A stretch of 64,000 nucleotides of DNA from an uncultured Rhodospirillales bacterium (lineage in GTDB: Bacteria; Pseudomonadota; Alphaproteobacteria; Azospirillales; Azospirillaceae), in assembly GCA_903927615.1 (NCBI GenBank), contig CAIYNU010000023.1, positions 48,529 through 112,528 on the forward strand. Direction: 5' to 3'. A program made the translations under genes and the position numbers. Below, piece after piece: positions 26,224-35,435 of this stretch (positions are counted from its first letter, which is position 1; every line of letters begins with the position of its first letter). The notes beneath the pieces were generated by a model, which saw nothing but the letters and a program-made list of their open reading frames with translations, was not told the DNA's origin and did no database searches.

Positions 26224-28059
26224 ATGACCGTCCGGATTCTTGGGGTGTCTGCGTTCTACCACGACAGTGCCGCCGCCCTGGTTGTGGACGGTACCGTGGT
26301 GGCTGCGGCACAAGAAGAGCGATTCAGTCGTAAAAAGCATGACCCCCGCTTCCCGCGCCTTGCTCTGGAGGCTGTGCTTTCGGCGGGGGGGATCGGCTTG
26401 GCGGAGGTGGACCATGTGGTGTTCTACGACAAGCCGTTCCTCAAGTTCGAACGGTTGCTGGAGACTTACCTGGCGTTTGCGCCCCGGGGCTTCCGCTCGT
26501 TCCGCATGGCGGTGCCGGTCTGGTTGAAAGAGAAGCTGTTTCAGAAGGCCTTGCTGAAAACCGAATTGCAGAAACTTGATCCGGGGTTTGACGGGACCCG
26601 GCTCCTTTTCAGCGAACACCATCTGTCCCATGCCGCCAGCGCCTTTTTCCCGTCCCCATTTGATCAGGCGGTGGTGCTGACCATGGATGGCGTTGGTGAG
26701 TGGGCCAGCACCACTGCGGGGCTCGGTCATGGCCGTGTGCTGGACATCGTCCGGGAGATTCATTTTCCGCACTCGCTCGGCCTGCTCTATTCGGCCTTCA
26801 CCTATTACACCGGGTTTAAGGTCAACTCAGGTGAATATAAGGTGATGGGGTTGGCGCCCTATGGCGAGGCTCGCTACCTGCCGTTGATCCTGGAGCATTT
26901 GATCGACATCAAGCCGGATGGCAGTTTTCGGCTGAACCTGGATTATTTCAATTACTGCACCGGCCTGACCATGACCAACCGGCGTTTTGATGCGCTGTTT
27001 GGCGGGCCGCCGCGCCACCCGGACGAACCGCTGACCCAACGCCACATGGACCTTGCGGCCTCGGTTCAGGCCGTGACCGAGGAGGTGGTGTTGCGCTTGA
27101 CCCGGTCGTTGGCCAAGGAGTACCGGCAGCCGAACCTGTGTCTGGCCGGTGGCGTCGCGCTCAATTGCGTGGCCAACGGTAAGGTGCTGCGGGACGGCGG
27201 GTTCAAAAATATTTGGGTTCAGCCGGCCGCGGGGGATGCCGGAGGCGCGCTGGGGGCGGCACTGGCCGCCTATCATGGATTGTGTGGCGGGCCACGGACA
27301 CCGCAACCCGGGGACTCTATGGCCGGCTCCTACCTCGGACCGGATTTCTCGGACGAGGAGATCCAGCGTCGATTGCAGGCGGTTGGCGCTCGTTTTACCA
27401 TCCTTGACGAGCAGACCCTGATTGCCCGCACCGCGGACGCTTTGGCCGCCGGCCGGGCGGTCGGCTGGTTCCAGGGCCGGATGGAATTCGGCCCGCGGGC
27501 CCTGGGCGCCCGCTCGATTTTAGGCGATGCCCGCTCGCCCACCATGCAGCGGGTCCTGAACCTCAAGGTCAAGTACCGGGAATCCTTCCGGCCGTTTGCG
27601 CCGTCGGTCCTGCGCGAAGACGTGGCCGAGTGGTTCGAACTGGATGGCGACAGCCCCTATATGCTTGTGGTGGCGGACGTGGTTCGCCGTCGTCGCCTGG
27701 CCCTCACCGACGCCCAGACGTCGCTGTTTGGCATCGACAAGCTCAATGTGCCACGCTCGGATATTCCGGCGGTGACGCACATCGATTATTCGGCCCGCAT
27801 CCAGACCGTCCACCGCGAGACCAACCCCCGCTATCACGCGCTGCTGTCGGAATTCAAGCGCCTGACCGGCTGCCCGGTGCTGGTCAACACCAGTTTTAAT
27901 GTGCGCGGTGAGCCGATTGTCGGCTCGCCCGAAGATGCCTTCCGTTGCTTCATGGGGACCGAGATCGACGTTCTGGCGGTGGGACGGGCCTTTCTGGTCA
28001 AAGGCGAGCAGGATGACTTGTTACGGTCTGATTACAAGAACACCTTCGAACGCGATTGA
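26224..28059 (+). CDS. Carbamoyltransferase (NodU/CmcH/SxtI family)
   Basis: MTVRILGVSAFYHDSAAALVVDGTVVAAAQEERFSRKKHD...SEHHLSHAASAFFPSPF...NSGEYKVMGLAPYGE...CLAGGVALNCVANGK...GPRALGARSILGDAR...LVNTSFNVRGEPIVGSPEDAFRCF. Confidence 0.95.
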   Translation: MTVRILGVSAFYHDSAAALVVDGTVVAAAQEERFSRKKHDPRFPRLALEAVLSAGGIGLAEVDHVVFYDKPFLKFERLLETYLAFAPRGFRSFRMAVPVWLKEKLFQKALLKTELQKLDPGFDGTRLLFSEHHLSHAASAFFPSPFDQAVVLTMDGVGEWASTTAGLGHGRVLDIVREIHFPHSLGLLYSAFTYYTGFKVNSGEYKVMGLAPYGEARYLPLILEHLIDIKPDGSFRLNLDYFNYCTGLTMTNRRFDALFGGPPRHPDEPLTQRHMDLAASVQAVTEEVVLRLTRSLAKEYRQPNLCLAGGVALNCVANGKVLRDGGFKNIWVQPAAGDAGGALGAALAAYHGLCGGPRTPQPGDSMAGSYLGPDFSDEEIQRRLQAVGARFTILDEQTLIARTADALAAGRAVGWFQGRMEFGPRALGARSILGDARSPTMQRVLNLKVKYRESFRPFAPSVLREDVAEWFELDGDSPYMLVVADVVRRRRLALTDAQTSLFGIDKLNVPRSDIPAVTHIDYSARIQTVHRETNPRYHALLSEFKRLTGCPVLVNTSFNVRGEPIVGSPEDAFRCFMGTEIDVLAVGRAFLVKGEQDDLLRSDYKNTFERD

Positions 28060-30077
28060 TGAAGGCGAGTAGGGACATGCCAGGGAATAAGTCTGCTTGT
28101 AAAGACAGCCGAACTTTTGGTCGGGCCCGTCGGCTTTTTCTGGCTGTTCGTTTCGTTTTGCTGATTGGCGTTGCTGGCGTCGCGCTGATTGGCGTGGCAT
28201 CCCAATTCGGGTTTCTTACCGTAACACAGACGCTCAATCCGGCCCATATCGGTCATGATGGCGGGGCCGGCTGGGTTTATTATAATTTCAGCGAGCGGTC
28301 CGATATCACGGATGTGGTGCGCAGCCATCAGGATTGGTGGACTCGCTCCGGGCTGTTCTTCTCGGAAGGCGACGACAACGCCGGTGATGCCCACGGTGCG
28401 CTGCGCGCCGCGCTGATCCTGTGGGAGGACGACCGACCGCTGGGGCCGGCCCACGCCTTCAATGATGCCATTCACGGAACGGGAGCCGGGGCCTATTCCT
28501 TTCGGGCGATCGGTGCCGACCGGGCGCTGGTGTTCTCGACCTCCGATAACAGTGATCCGCGGAGCAATGGCCGTCAGTACGTCATCCGCTATCCCGTGAC
28601 GATGGCGCCGGCCCTTTTGCACTGGACCCTGGGCTTGTTGTGCTTTTTAACGATCCTGGAGGGATTGTTGTGGGGCCGTGCCTGGCAAAAGGCCGCGGGT
28701 CTGGCGCGAACCGCGGTCAGATTTGTCTTCGTCACCCGGCGCGCTGATTTGCTGCTGCTGCTGATCGCCGGCGGCGTGCCGGTTGTGGTGGTTACCGCCG
28801 CGACCCTGACATGTCTGATGATGCTGAAGAACATCGATCTCTCCGGCATCCCGCTTTTACTCTTCCTGGCCGTAGCGGCGGTGACCAGCCTGTTTGTCGC
28901 GCGTACTCTGGTGCGCTGGGCGATGCGGGTCGGCTGCGGGCGCCGGATCCGCGGCGATGCGACGGGCAACGCCGCGCTGGTGGTGGCGTCGGTGTTCATC
29001 ACCCTGATGGCCATGGAAGGTGTCCTGCACCTGAATGAAGTGTTGGGGGCCGCTTCATCCCCGTTATCCGTGGCGGCGGCCTCGGTGGCGTCGCAGCCCG
29101 CCCTTCCGGCCACGGCCGAGCCGCCCCTGGTCGCCCTGTCGCCGGAGGCGGCCGCGCGTAAGGCCTCACGGGCTTCGGTTTTGTCGATGCCGGCAGAGTG
29201 GGCAAGACGGCCGGCCACGGTTCCGGGAGCCAGTCGTGCCGTGTACTGGCATGGCGTTTTACAAGTCTATGATGAAAATGGCTTTCGCCGCACCACTCCC
29301 TTCCCGCCCAAACAGCCCGGCAGATTTCGGGTGATGGTGGTCGGCGACAGCCTGACCTATGGCGAGGGCATTGAAGAACGTTGGGGATATACCGGACTGC
29401 TGAATGCCGTGCTGGGTCAACGGTATCAGATCGAGTTTCTGAATCTCGGTCAGGACGGTAACCAGTCCGAGGATGTGTTGAAACTCATCAAAAAATACTT
29501 ACCAATATTGCAGCCTGATTTGGTCTTCTATGGTATCTGCCTGAATGATTTTTTGCCGTCAGGCGTTGGTGAATACCCTGATCAACATAAGTACGCGTTT
29601 CCCTTGCCTGATCAGGCCAAGACCTTTTTCCTGGAGCGGCTGCGGTCGGCCCGGGTCCTTGATTGGGCTTATGACGCGACGTTGCGGCGGGTTGGTCTGC
29701 GCGGCGACTTTTTTGATGTCATCCTGTCGGGGTTTTCCGGCTACCAGACCCGATTTGCCCACGATGTCGCGGCGATGAATGCCTTGGTCACGCAAGCGGG
29801 GATCGGCCCGATGATGGCCCTGGTGCTTGATCAGTATCCCAGGATCGGTTCGCGCGGTCACCAACTCGCCAAGATCACGGAAAACCTTGTTCGCCAAGGG
29901 GGCGGGACCGTGATTGCAACGGAGTCGTTCTACCAAACCTATAACAACCGCGCGTTCAATGTCAGCCTGTGGGAAGGGCATCCGGACGAGGAGGTTAATG
30001 CGATCTGGGCGGACATGATTGGGCACGCCGTGCTGAATGATCCTCGATTGGATCATTACCGTATCGGCGCGCACTAA
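28059..30077 (+). CDS. Membrane-anchored SGNH/GDSL-type hydrolase
   Basis: N-terminal TM helices; catalytic block RFRVMVVGDSLTYGEGIEERWGYTGLLNAVLGQRYQIEFLNLGQDGNQSED...PDLVFYGICLNDF; TGATG overlap with the carbamoyltransferase stop. Confidence 0.85.
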   Translation: MKASRDMPGNKSACKDSRTFGRARRLFLAVRFVLLIGVAGVALIGVASQFGFLTVTQTLNPAHIGHDGGAGWVYYNFSERSDITDVVRSHQDWWTRSGLFFSEGDDNAGDAHGALRAALILWEDDRPLGPAHAFNDAIHGTGAGAYSFRAIGADRALVFSTSDNSDPRSNGRQYVIRYPVTMAPALLHWTLGLLCFLTILEGLLWGRAWQKAAGLARTAVRFVFVTRRADLLLLLIAGGVPVVVVTAATLTCLMMLKNIDLSGIPLLLFLAVAAVTSLFVARTLVRWAMRVGCGRRIRGDATGNAALVVASVFITLMAMEGVLHLNEVLGAASSPLSVAAASVASQPALPATAEPPLVALSPEAAARKASRASVLSMPAEWARRPATVPGASRAVYWHGVLQVYDENGFRRTTPFPPKQPGRFRVMVVGDSLTYGEGIEERWGYTGLLNAVLGQRYQIEFLNLGQDGNQSEDVLKLIKKYLPILQPDLVFYGICLNDFLPSGVGEYPDQHKYAFPLPDQAKTFFLERLRSARVLDWAYDATLRRVGLRGDFFDVILSGFSGYQTRFAHDVAAMNALVTQAGIGPMMALVLDQYPRIGSRGHQLAKITENLVRQGGGTVIATESFYQTYNNRAFNVSLWEGHPDEEVNAIWADMIGHAVLNDPRLDHYRIGAH

Positions 30078-30117
30078 TACCAGTTCCCGATGAGTCCAAC
30101 TCAGCGGGAACTGGTAT
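30077..30117. repeat. ATACCAGTTCCC palindromic repeat, copy A
   Basis: ATACCAGTTCCCGATGAGTCCAACTCAGCGGGAACTGGTAT; begins on the SGNH gene stop codon, between convergent genes. Confidence 0.85.
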
Positions 30118-30170
30118 AAAGCGGAAGATATCGGTGCTGGTGATCTACGAAGGAATAGGCTGGCGGTTTG

Positions 30171-31028
30171 TTAACCGCGGCGCCAGATATTATTGTAGAT
30201 AGAGCTGAATTTTCCACCATCGAACATTTTAGAATGTGACTTTTCTTTTAACGTTAAGCCCGAAGACGACAATATTCTCGCAACCTCTGTTCGTTGCTCT
30301 TCAAATTGGTCATTAACCTCGACAAGTATGGATTCCATCGCTGTATTTGATAGTGTTGATGGTCCGCCCCGTAATATGATATGTTCTATACCATCGACAT
30401 CAATTTTAATGTAGGTGGGCGCAGCGACGCCAAACCGCGCAACGATGTCATCCATCGAAATACCAAGAGTATGATACGATATGGCTGTGTCGGTAACTTT
30501 TCCATCAAAACCAAAATCCACACCAAAGGCCGACAACGCCCCTCCACGATCGAAATTGCCAAGTCGAAATTCATCCATTCCCGACGTCTCGAACAGAGCC
30601 GTCGGCACGATTTGCACCTGTCCGGCCACGTCATTAAGAGCAATGTTTCTCGCCAGCAGCTCAAGATTCATGACCGAGGGTTCAAACGCCACGACTCGCA
30701 TGGCCGGATGCCGTTTGGCGCAATAGATCGAATAAATTCCAACATTTGCACCGATATCCCAGAATACACCCTCACCTTCAAATCCATCAATCCAAGCCAG
30801 CGTTTCCGGTTCTTTGGTTGAAAAAGTATCGGCCCGAAATTCAGTGACCTCATTGGGCATCGAAAATTTCATCGTTATGCCATGGTGCGAAACATTCCCA
30901 ATGACTGAAAAGCATGTTTCGATAAGCTTGCCTCGATTGTTGCTACCGATCCATGGCACAATTGTAAAAAGTAATTTCATAATTGGATGAATGCCGGCGA
31001 CCCAGATCAAATGTTTGATTGTATTCAT
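30171..31028 (-). CDS. FkbM family methyltransferase
   Basis: GVFWDIGANVGIYSIYCAKRHPAMRVVAFEPSVMNLELLARNIALNDV...APTYIKIDVDGIEHIILRGG. Confidence 0.9.
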   Translation of the reverse strand: MNTIKHLIWVAGIHPIMKLLFTIVPWIGSNNRGKLIETCFSVIGNVSHHGITMKFSMPNEVTEFRADTFSTKEPETLAWIDGFEGEGVFWDIGANVGIYSIYCAKRHPAMRVVAFEPSVMNLELLARNIALNDVAGQVQIVPTALFETSGMDEFRLGNFDRGGALSAFGVDFGFDGKVTDTAISYHTLGISMDDIVARFGVAAPTYIKIDVDGIEHIILRGGPSTLSNTAMESILVEVNDQFEEQRTEVARILSSSGLTLKEKSHSKMFDGGKFSSIYNNIWRRG

Positions 31029-31283
31029 ATCTACCTCCGGCTATTAAACGAATTATCGCCCCTCACAAATCGCCAAACACCCGCCCCTTGCCCCGGGGAT
31101 GCCCCCATTTGGCTGCTCCGGCGGCCAACCTACGGCCGGCCGATTGGAAAAGCAATCGGCCGTCATCGTTCGGGGGTCTGGGCGCCTTGCCCGCGTGCGG
31201 CCGAGTGTACACCGTGATCGGTGCCAGCATGGACGGTATCGCAACTCCTCACATACCGGGATGAATGGGCCCGAATCGGGGTC

Positions 31284-31472
31284 TCAATGAGTGTGATCGG
31301 TGGGATCGGTCTCAGCTTTAGACCGGCTGATCAGTAGGTAAATTGAAAAAGCGGCAACCGGCAAGCAAACTAATAAGCTGAAAAGCGTATCAAGACCGAA
31401 ACCCCAATAACAGACAATAAATACCGTAGCAATAAGCAATTCACAGGCAATGAAGAGCTTTTTATTATTCAT
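31284..31472 (-). CDS. Small two-TM membrane protein, unknown function
   Basis: MNNKKLFIACELLIATVFIVCYWGFGLDTLFSLLVCLPVAAFSIYLLISRSKAETDPTDHTH; upstream GGAGGAACAAA-like RBS. Confidence 0.6.
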   Translation of the reverse strand: MNNKKLFIACELLIATVFIVCYWGFGLDTLFSLLVCLPVAAFSIYLLISRSKAETDPTDHTH

Positions 31473-31880
31473 TTTGTTCCTCCATTAGCGTGCCTCCGGC
31501 ATAATGTCACCCCACCCGGCGCTTCTCGTTGGGACCGAACCCAGTCTGGTATCCGACCTGCCCGAGCCATCGCTCCTGTTCGAACCGCAACTCCGGCGCC
31601 GGTGAGAGATGAAGGTCGGGTATCAAGTTCCCGCCCGCTGCGGCCTGCACCCCGAAACTGTCTCCCGTGGATTGCCGTGACTTCTTGAGAAAATCGGCGC
31701 AAAGGGAAGGATTCGCGCCTTCGTACGCTGACGCGGGCAGATTCACCGTCCGTCGGCTCGTCACCGAACATCCGGCGGCTTATACCGGCAATGGCCTGGG
31801 TCGTCAATGGGATCGCGTGCCGGAACACGTCTTGAGCGAGGCCCCCAAGGGGGCTTTGCCGGAGGCCTTGGCGTGAAATC

Positions 31881-31893
31881 GGGGGGGGGGGGG
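31881..31893. repeat. 13-nt poly-G homopolymer
   Basis: GAAATC followed by 13 consecutive G. Confidence 0.85.
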
Positions 31894-31924
31894 CGGCTCG
31901 GTTTCGGCTTCAGACATACTGCGA

Positions 31925-32033
31925 CTAAAACTCGACGGTTCCCTCTCTTGGGAATCGCATCGTCACCTTCGTTCCAATCCCTTGGGCGCTTTCAAGTTTA
32001 AGCGTCCCTCCGTGATTTAAGCGTCCCTCCGTG
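31925..32033 (-). pseudogene. Histidine-kinase HATPase C-terminal remnant with short tandem duplication
   Basis: Minus-strand read HGGTLKLESAQGIGTKVTMRFPREGTVEF-stop; 5' end duplicated (CACGGAGGGACGCTTAAA twice). Confidence 0.7.
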
Positions 32034-32102
32034 AGGTTGCAACGTAACTTTGGTCATGAGAAATGGGCCCATTTGAACCCGCATCATCATCGCCGGGACC
32101 TT

Positions 32103-32139
32103 ATACCAGTTCCCGCTGACAGGAACCTATCAGCGGAAC
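32103..32139. repeat. ATACCAGTTCCC palindromic repeat, copy B1 (right arm truncated)
   Basis: ATACCAGTTCCCGCTGACAGGAACCTATCAGCGGAAC. Confidence 0.75.
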
Positions 32140-32172
32140 GCCGCACGAGCGGCGCGGCGGCAGTCGCCGCCG

Positions 32173-32213
32173 ATACCAGTTCCCGATGAGTTGGGCTCAT
32201 CGGGAACTGGTAT
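32173..32213. repeat. ATACCAGTTCCC palindromic repeat, copy B2
   Basis: ATACCAGTTCCCGATGAGTTGGGCTCATCGGGAACTGGTAT. Confidence 0.85.
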
Positions 32214-32538
32214 TATACTTTATCAACATCGGCAGTATGGTTATCCCACCGCCACCGCCCGTCCGAACTGTCTTCTTGGCTAAGACGCAACCGATTCCTT
32301 CGCCACGAAAGTGTTCGGCCTGCCGGGCCGTTCAGGGGCGATCGGCGACGGAAACCCCGTGGCGGTTGAATGCCTTGTGCCGGACCGGTTGGGCTTGGCG
32401 GTGGTGGTGACGGGATCGTCCGGCGTGAGGGCCGTGACCACGGTGTTTTGGGTCAGGCCAGGACATCGGCGATGAGAGTCGGACGCTGGGGTCGGGCAAC
32501 CCGTCCTCGATTCGCTCCCTGGTCTGCGGGGTCACTCG

Positions 32539-33306
32539 TTACTGACGGGTGACGGCGCGCACCAGGGGGAAATAGAGGCGATAGGGCAGACAGCGTAGAA
32601 GCTTCATCAGGCTGGTGAAGCGACGCGGAAAGGTGATTTCGAACGCCTCGCAGCCGAGGCCCGCCACCAGGCGGTCGGCGGCCGTATCGGTGTCGATGAT
32701 GAACGGCATCGGGAAGTCATTGCGGTCGGTCAGAGGGGTCCGCACGAAACCCGGCGTCACCACCTGGATGGTGACGCCCAGCGGGTCAAGGTCAAATTTC
32801 AGGCTCTCGCAGAGGGCGATCAGCGCAGCTTTCGAAGCCCCGTAGCCGGCAGCCCGGGGCAGGCCACGAAACCCGGCGGCACTCGAAACCACCGCGATCC
32901 GGCCTCGTCCCCGCGCGATCATGCGGGGAAGGAGGACGTCGAGGCAGTGGACCGTGCCCATCAGATTGAGTTCAAAAAGCGCGCGCACCGCCTGAGCGGA
33001 AAAGCTTTTGGCGCTGTCGGCTTGGTACGTCCCGGCATTGAGCACGGCGAGGGCGATCGGCCCCAGGCGCTGCTCGATCTCGGCAACGCCCTGTGTTACC
33101 GCCACGGTGTCGGTCACGTCAAGGGGGATAGGCACGATCGCGCCGCCGGTGGCCAAGGCGGCCACCTCCTGGAGTTGTGCCATGCGTCGGGCGCTTGCCG
33201 CGACCGTCCAACCGGCGGCGGCCAGACGGAGCGCCACTGCGGCGCCGATGCCGCCGGAAGCGCCGGTCACCCAGGCGCACCCCTGGGCGGGCGAAGCGGC
33301 GGTCAT
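32539..33306 (-). CDS. SDR-family oxidoreductase
   Basis: GCAWVTGASGGIGAAVALRLAAAGWTVAASARR...LNAGTYQ...VVSSAAGFRGLPRAAGYGASKAAL; ATGA overlap with upstream cfa. Confidence 0.9.
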   Translation of the reverse strand: MTAASPAQGCAWVTGASGGIGAAVALRLAAAGWTVAASARRMAQLQEVAALATGGAIVPIPLDVTDTVAVTQGVAEIEQRLGPIALAVLNAGTYQADSAKSFSAQAVRALFELNLMGTVHCLDVLLPRMIARGRGRIAVVSSAAGFRGLPRAAGYGASKAALIALCESLKFDLDPLGVTIQVVTPGFVRTPLTDRNDFPMPFIIDTDTAADRLVAGLGCEAFEITFPRRFTSLMKLLRCLPYRLYFPLVRAVTRQ

Positions 33307-34598
33307 GGCCGATGCAGGTCCAGATGCACCACATCGGTGGTCCCGGCCCGGAAGCCCGCGGCGCAATAATCGAGATAGAGTTCCCAGGTCCGCTTGAACC
33401 GGGCGTCGAACCCCCGGGCAGCGATCACCGGCCAGGCGTCCTGAAAGCGTCGCTGCCACACTTCCAGAGTCCGCGCGTAATGGGGGCCGAAGCTGTGGCA
33501 GGCGCGCCACGCCAACCCGGCCCGCTCGGTTTCGGCCCGCAAGGCCTCCAGGGTTGGCAACATGCCGCCAGGAAAGACGTGGGTCTGGATGAAATCGGGA
33601 TTATAGCGGTAGTCGGCCCAACAGTCTTGGGCGATGGTGATGATCTGGAGCAGGGCGCGCCCGCCGGGTTCCAAGCGGTCGCGCACGGTGGCGAAATAGA
33701 CCGGCCAGTAAGCTTCGCCCACGGCTTCAAACATCTCGATGGAAACCAGGCGGTCGTATTTCCCCCGAATATCCCGATAGTCAGCGAGGAGAAGGGTGAT
33801 GCGGTCGTTCAGTCCGGCCTCGGCAATACGCCGGGCCGCCTCATCGTACTGGGCTTGGCTGATGGTGACGGCGGTGGTGTGGGCCCCGATTTCCCCGGCA
33901 GCAAAAAGGGCGAACCCGCCCCAACCGCAGCCGATTTCAAGCAGCCGATGGCCGGGACGTAGCTCCAGGGCCTCGGCGATGGCGGCATATTTTCGCCTCT
34001 GGGCCGTCTCCAGATCGTAGTCGGCCACGGGATCGGCGAACAGGCCGGACGAATAGGTCATGCTGCGGTCGAGCCACTGGCGGTAGAAGTCGTTGCCCAG
34101 GTCATAGTGGTGGGCGATGTTGCGCCGGCTGCCCGCCCGGCTATTTCGGCTAAAACCGTGGGCGACCAGGGCCAACAGCCGGGACCACCAGCGGCCGGCC
34201 AGCATTTGTCCCAACTCCCGGCGATTGAGCAGAGCGAGATCGAAGAGGGCTGAGCGATCGGGACTGGACCAATCCTCGTCCAGGTAGGCCTCGCAAAAGC
34301 CGAGTAAGCCGCCCGTCACCAGGCGCCGGGCCAGGCGCCGGCGGTGGACGACGAGAGTCGCCCTGGGACCCGGCCGTTCCCCACGCAGGCGGTGGCGACT
34401 GCCATCGGAAAGAACCAACTCGAGTTCGCCGACCCGAATGGAACGCGCCGCCGCCAGCACCAGCCGCTCTGTGTTTGATCGACGCCCCGCCTGCCGGGCT
34501 TTGAATGCTGAGCCCGTCTCGACGAAGGGCGAGAGATTAAGGGCAAGTTCGTTCGGCAGGCGGCCCTCGACAATGTGGCCCGGCTCAATTGTCGTCAT
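33303..34598 (-). CDS. cfa: Cyclopropane-fatty-acyl-phospholipid synthase
   Basis: HHYDLGNDFYRQWLDRSMTYSSGLFADP...LRPGHRLLEIGCGWGGFALFAAGEIGAHTTAVTISQAQYDEA...SIEMFEAVGEAYWPVYF...HVFPGGMLPTLEAL. Confidence 0.95.
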   Translation of the reverse strand: MTTIEPGHIVEGRLPNELALNLSPFVETGSAFKARQAGRRSNTERLVLAAARSIRVGELELVLSDGSRHRLRGERPGPRATLVVHRRRLARRLVTGGLLGFCEAYLDEDWSSPDRSALFDLALLNRRELGQMLAGRWWSRLLALVAHGFSRNSRAGSRRNIAHHYDLGNDFYRQWLDRSMTYSSGLFADPVADYDLETAQRRKYAAIAEALELRPGHRLLEIGCGWGGFALFAAGEIGAHTTAVTISQAQYDEAARRIAEAGLNDRITLLLADYRDIRGKYDRLVSIEMFEAVGEAYWPVYFATVRDRLEPGGRALLQIITIAQDCWADYRYNPDFIQTHVFPGGMLPTLEALRAETERAGLAWRACHSFGPHYARTLEVWQRRFQDAWPVIAARGFDARFKRTWELYLDYCAAGFRAGTTDVVHLDLHRP

Positions 34599-34674
34599 GG
34601 TCTTGTCCCATCATCTTTCTGCCCGGTCGAAAAAGGCGTTTTGCCACAGTGAGTTAGTCCGTGCTTTCAGAAAA

Positions 34675-35430
34675 TCAAATCACCGTTAGGTCCGGCACCG
34701 GCGGTTCCGGGCGATGATGGAATTTCCCCCCCTTCAGCCATATCCACAGGGCATGCCAGTGAATTGCCAGCATCACTTTGAGCGTCATCACCGGATGGCG
34801 AACAACCGCGAGGGCTAAGGTCAGGGTGCTGAGCGGAACGCGCCGTCCGGTGAGCGTCGCCAGAAGCACGTCTTCCTCGGCGACACGCTCTCGGATGAGC
34901 ACCGACAACCGCTCGCCGGGCTCCTCGACGTGGAACCGATACTGCGCGGCTTGGGGGATAAACGGCGAGACGTAGAGGTTCTTGGCGCAGGCGTGGCGCT
35001 GGGGGCCGGTGTCGCCCGCCGCCACCCTGAAAAGATAGGTATGCTGGTCTCCGAAGGTGTTCTTGACCTCATAAAGAATCGCCCGCAGCCGCCCATCTCC
35101 ATCCGAGCAGAAGAAGATCGACAGCGGGTTGAACACGAAGCCCCAGAGGCGCGGGAAACACAGAAGCCGGACACTCCCGCCGGCGAGGTCGACACCGGCT
35201 TTTTTCAGGGCCGCATCGACCCAGGGCCGCAACGGGCTGCCGTCGCGCGACCCGTGGTCGCGGTCATAGAGACTGAGTAGGCCGAAGCGATTATGGGACA
35301 AAAGACGTGACCCGAGGTCGTCCAGGTGGTCGATATCGAGCAGAAGGTAAAAGACCCGATGGCTGAACTGATAAACAAAGGGGCGCGTACGCTTGTGCAT
35401 CACCCGACCGAGATACAGGCAGCCCGCCAT
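34675..35430 (-). CDS. DUF1365 family protein
   Basis: MAGCLYLGRVMHKRTRPFVYQFSHRVFYLLLDIDHLDDL...FPRLWGFVFNPLSIFFCSDGDGRLRAILYEVKNTFGDQHTYLF; cfa operon context. Confidence 0.9.
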   Translation of the reverse strand: MAGCLYLGRVMHKRTRPFVYQFSHRVFYLLLDIDHLDDLGSRLLSHNRFGLLSLYDRDHGSRDGSPLRPWVDAALKKAGVDLAGGSVRLLCFPRLWGFVFNPLSIFFCSDGDGRLRAILYEVKNTFGDQHTYLFRVAAGDTGPQRHACAKNLYVSPFIPQAAQYRFHVEEPGERLSVLIRERVAEEDVLLATLTGRRVPLSTLTLALAVVRHPVMTLKVMLAIHWHALWIWLKGGKFHHRPEPPVPDLTVI

Positions 35431-35435
35431 GGCCG

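Noticed and set aside
31690-31790. Minus-strand T-arm-like GAAGGCGCGAATCCTTCC with upstream GGACGGTGAATCTGCC, resembling a decayed tRNA-Tyr
   Set aside because: No pairing acceptor stem or D-arm, and the T-loop lacks TTC; too weak to call a tRNA or att remnant by eye.
32186-32535. Short ORFs on both strands after the double palindrome, with weak transposase-like look (KAFNRHGVS)
   Set aside because: No convincing family motif; the + ORF starts inside the palindromic repeat.
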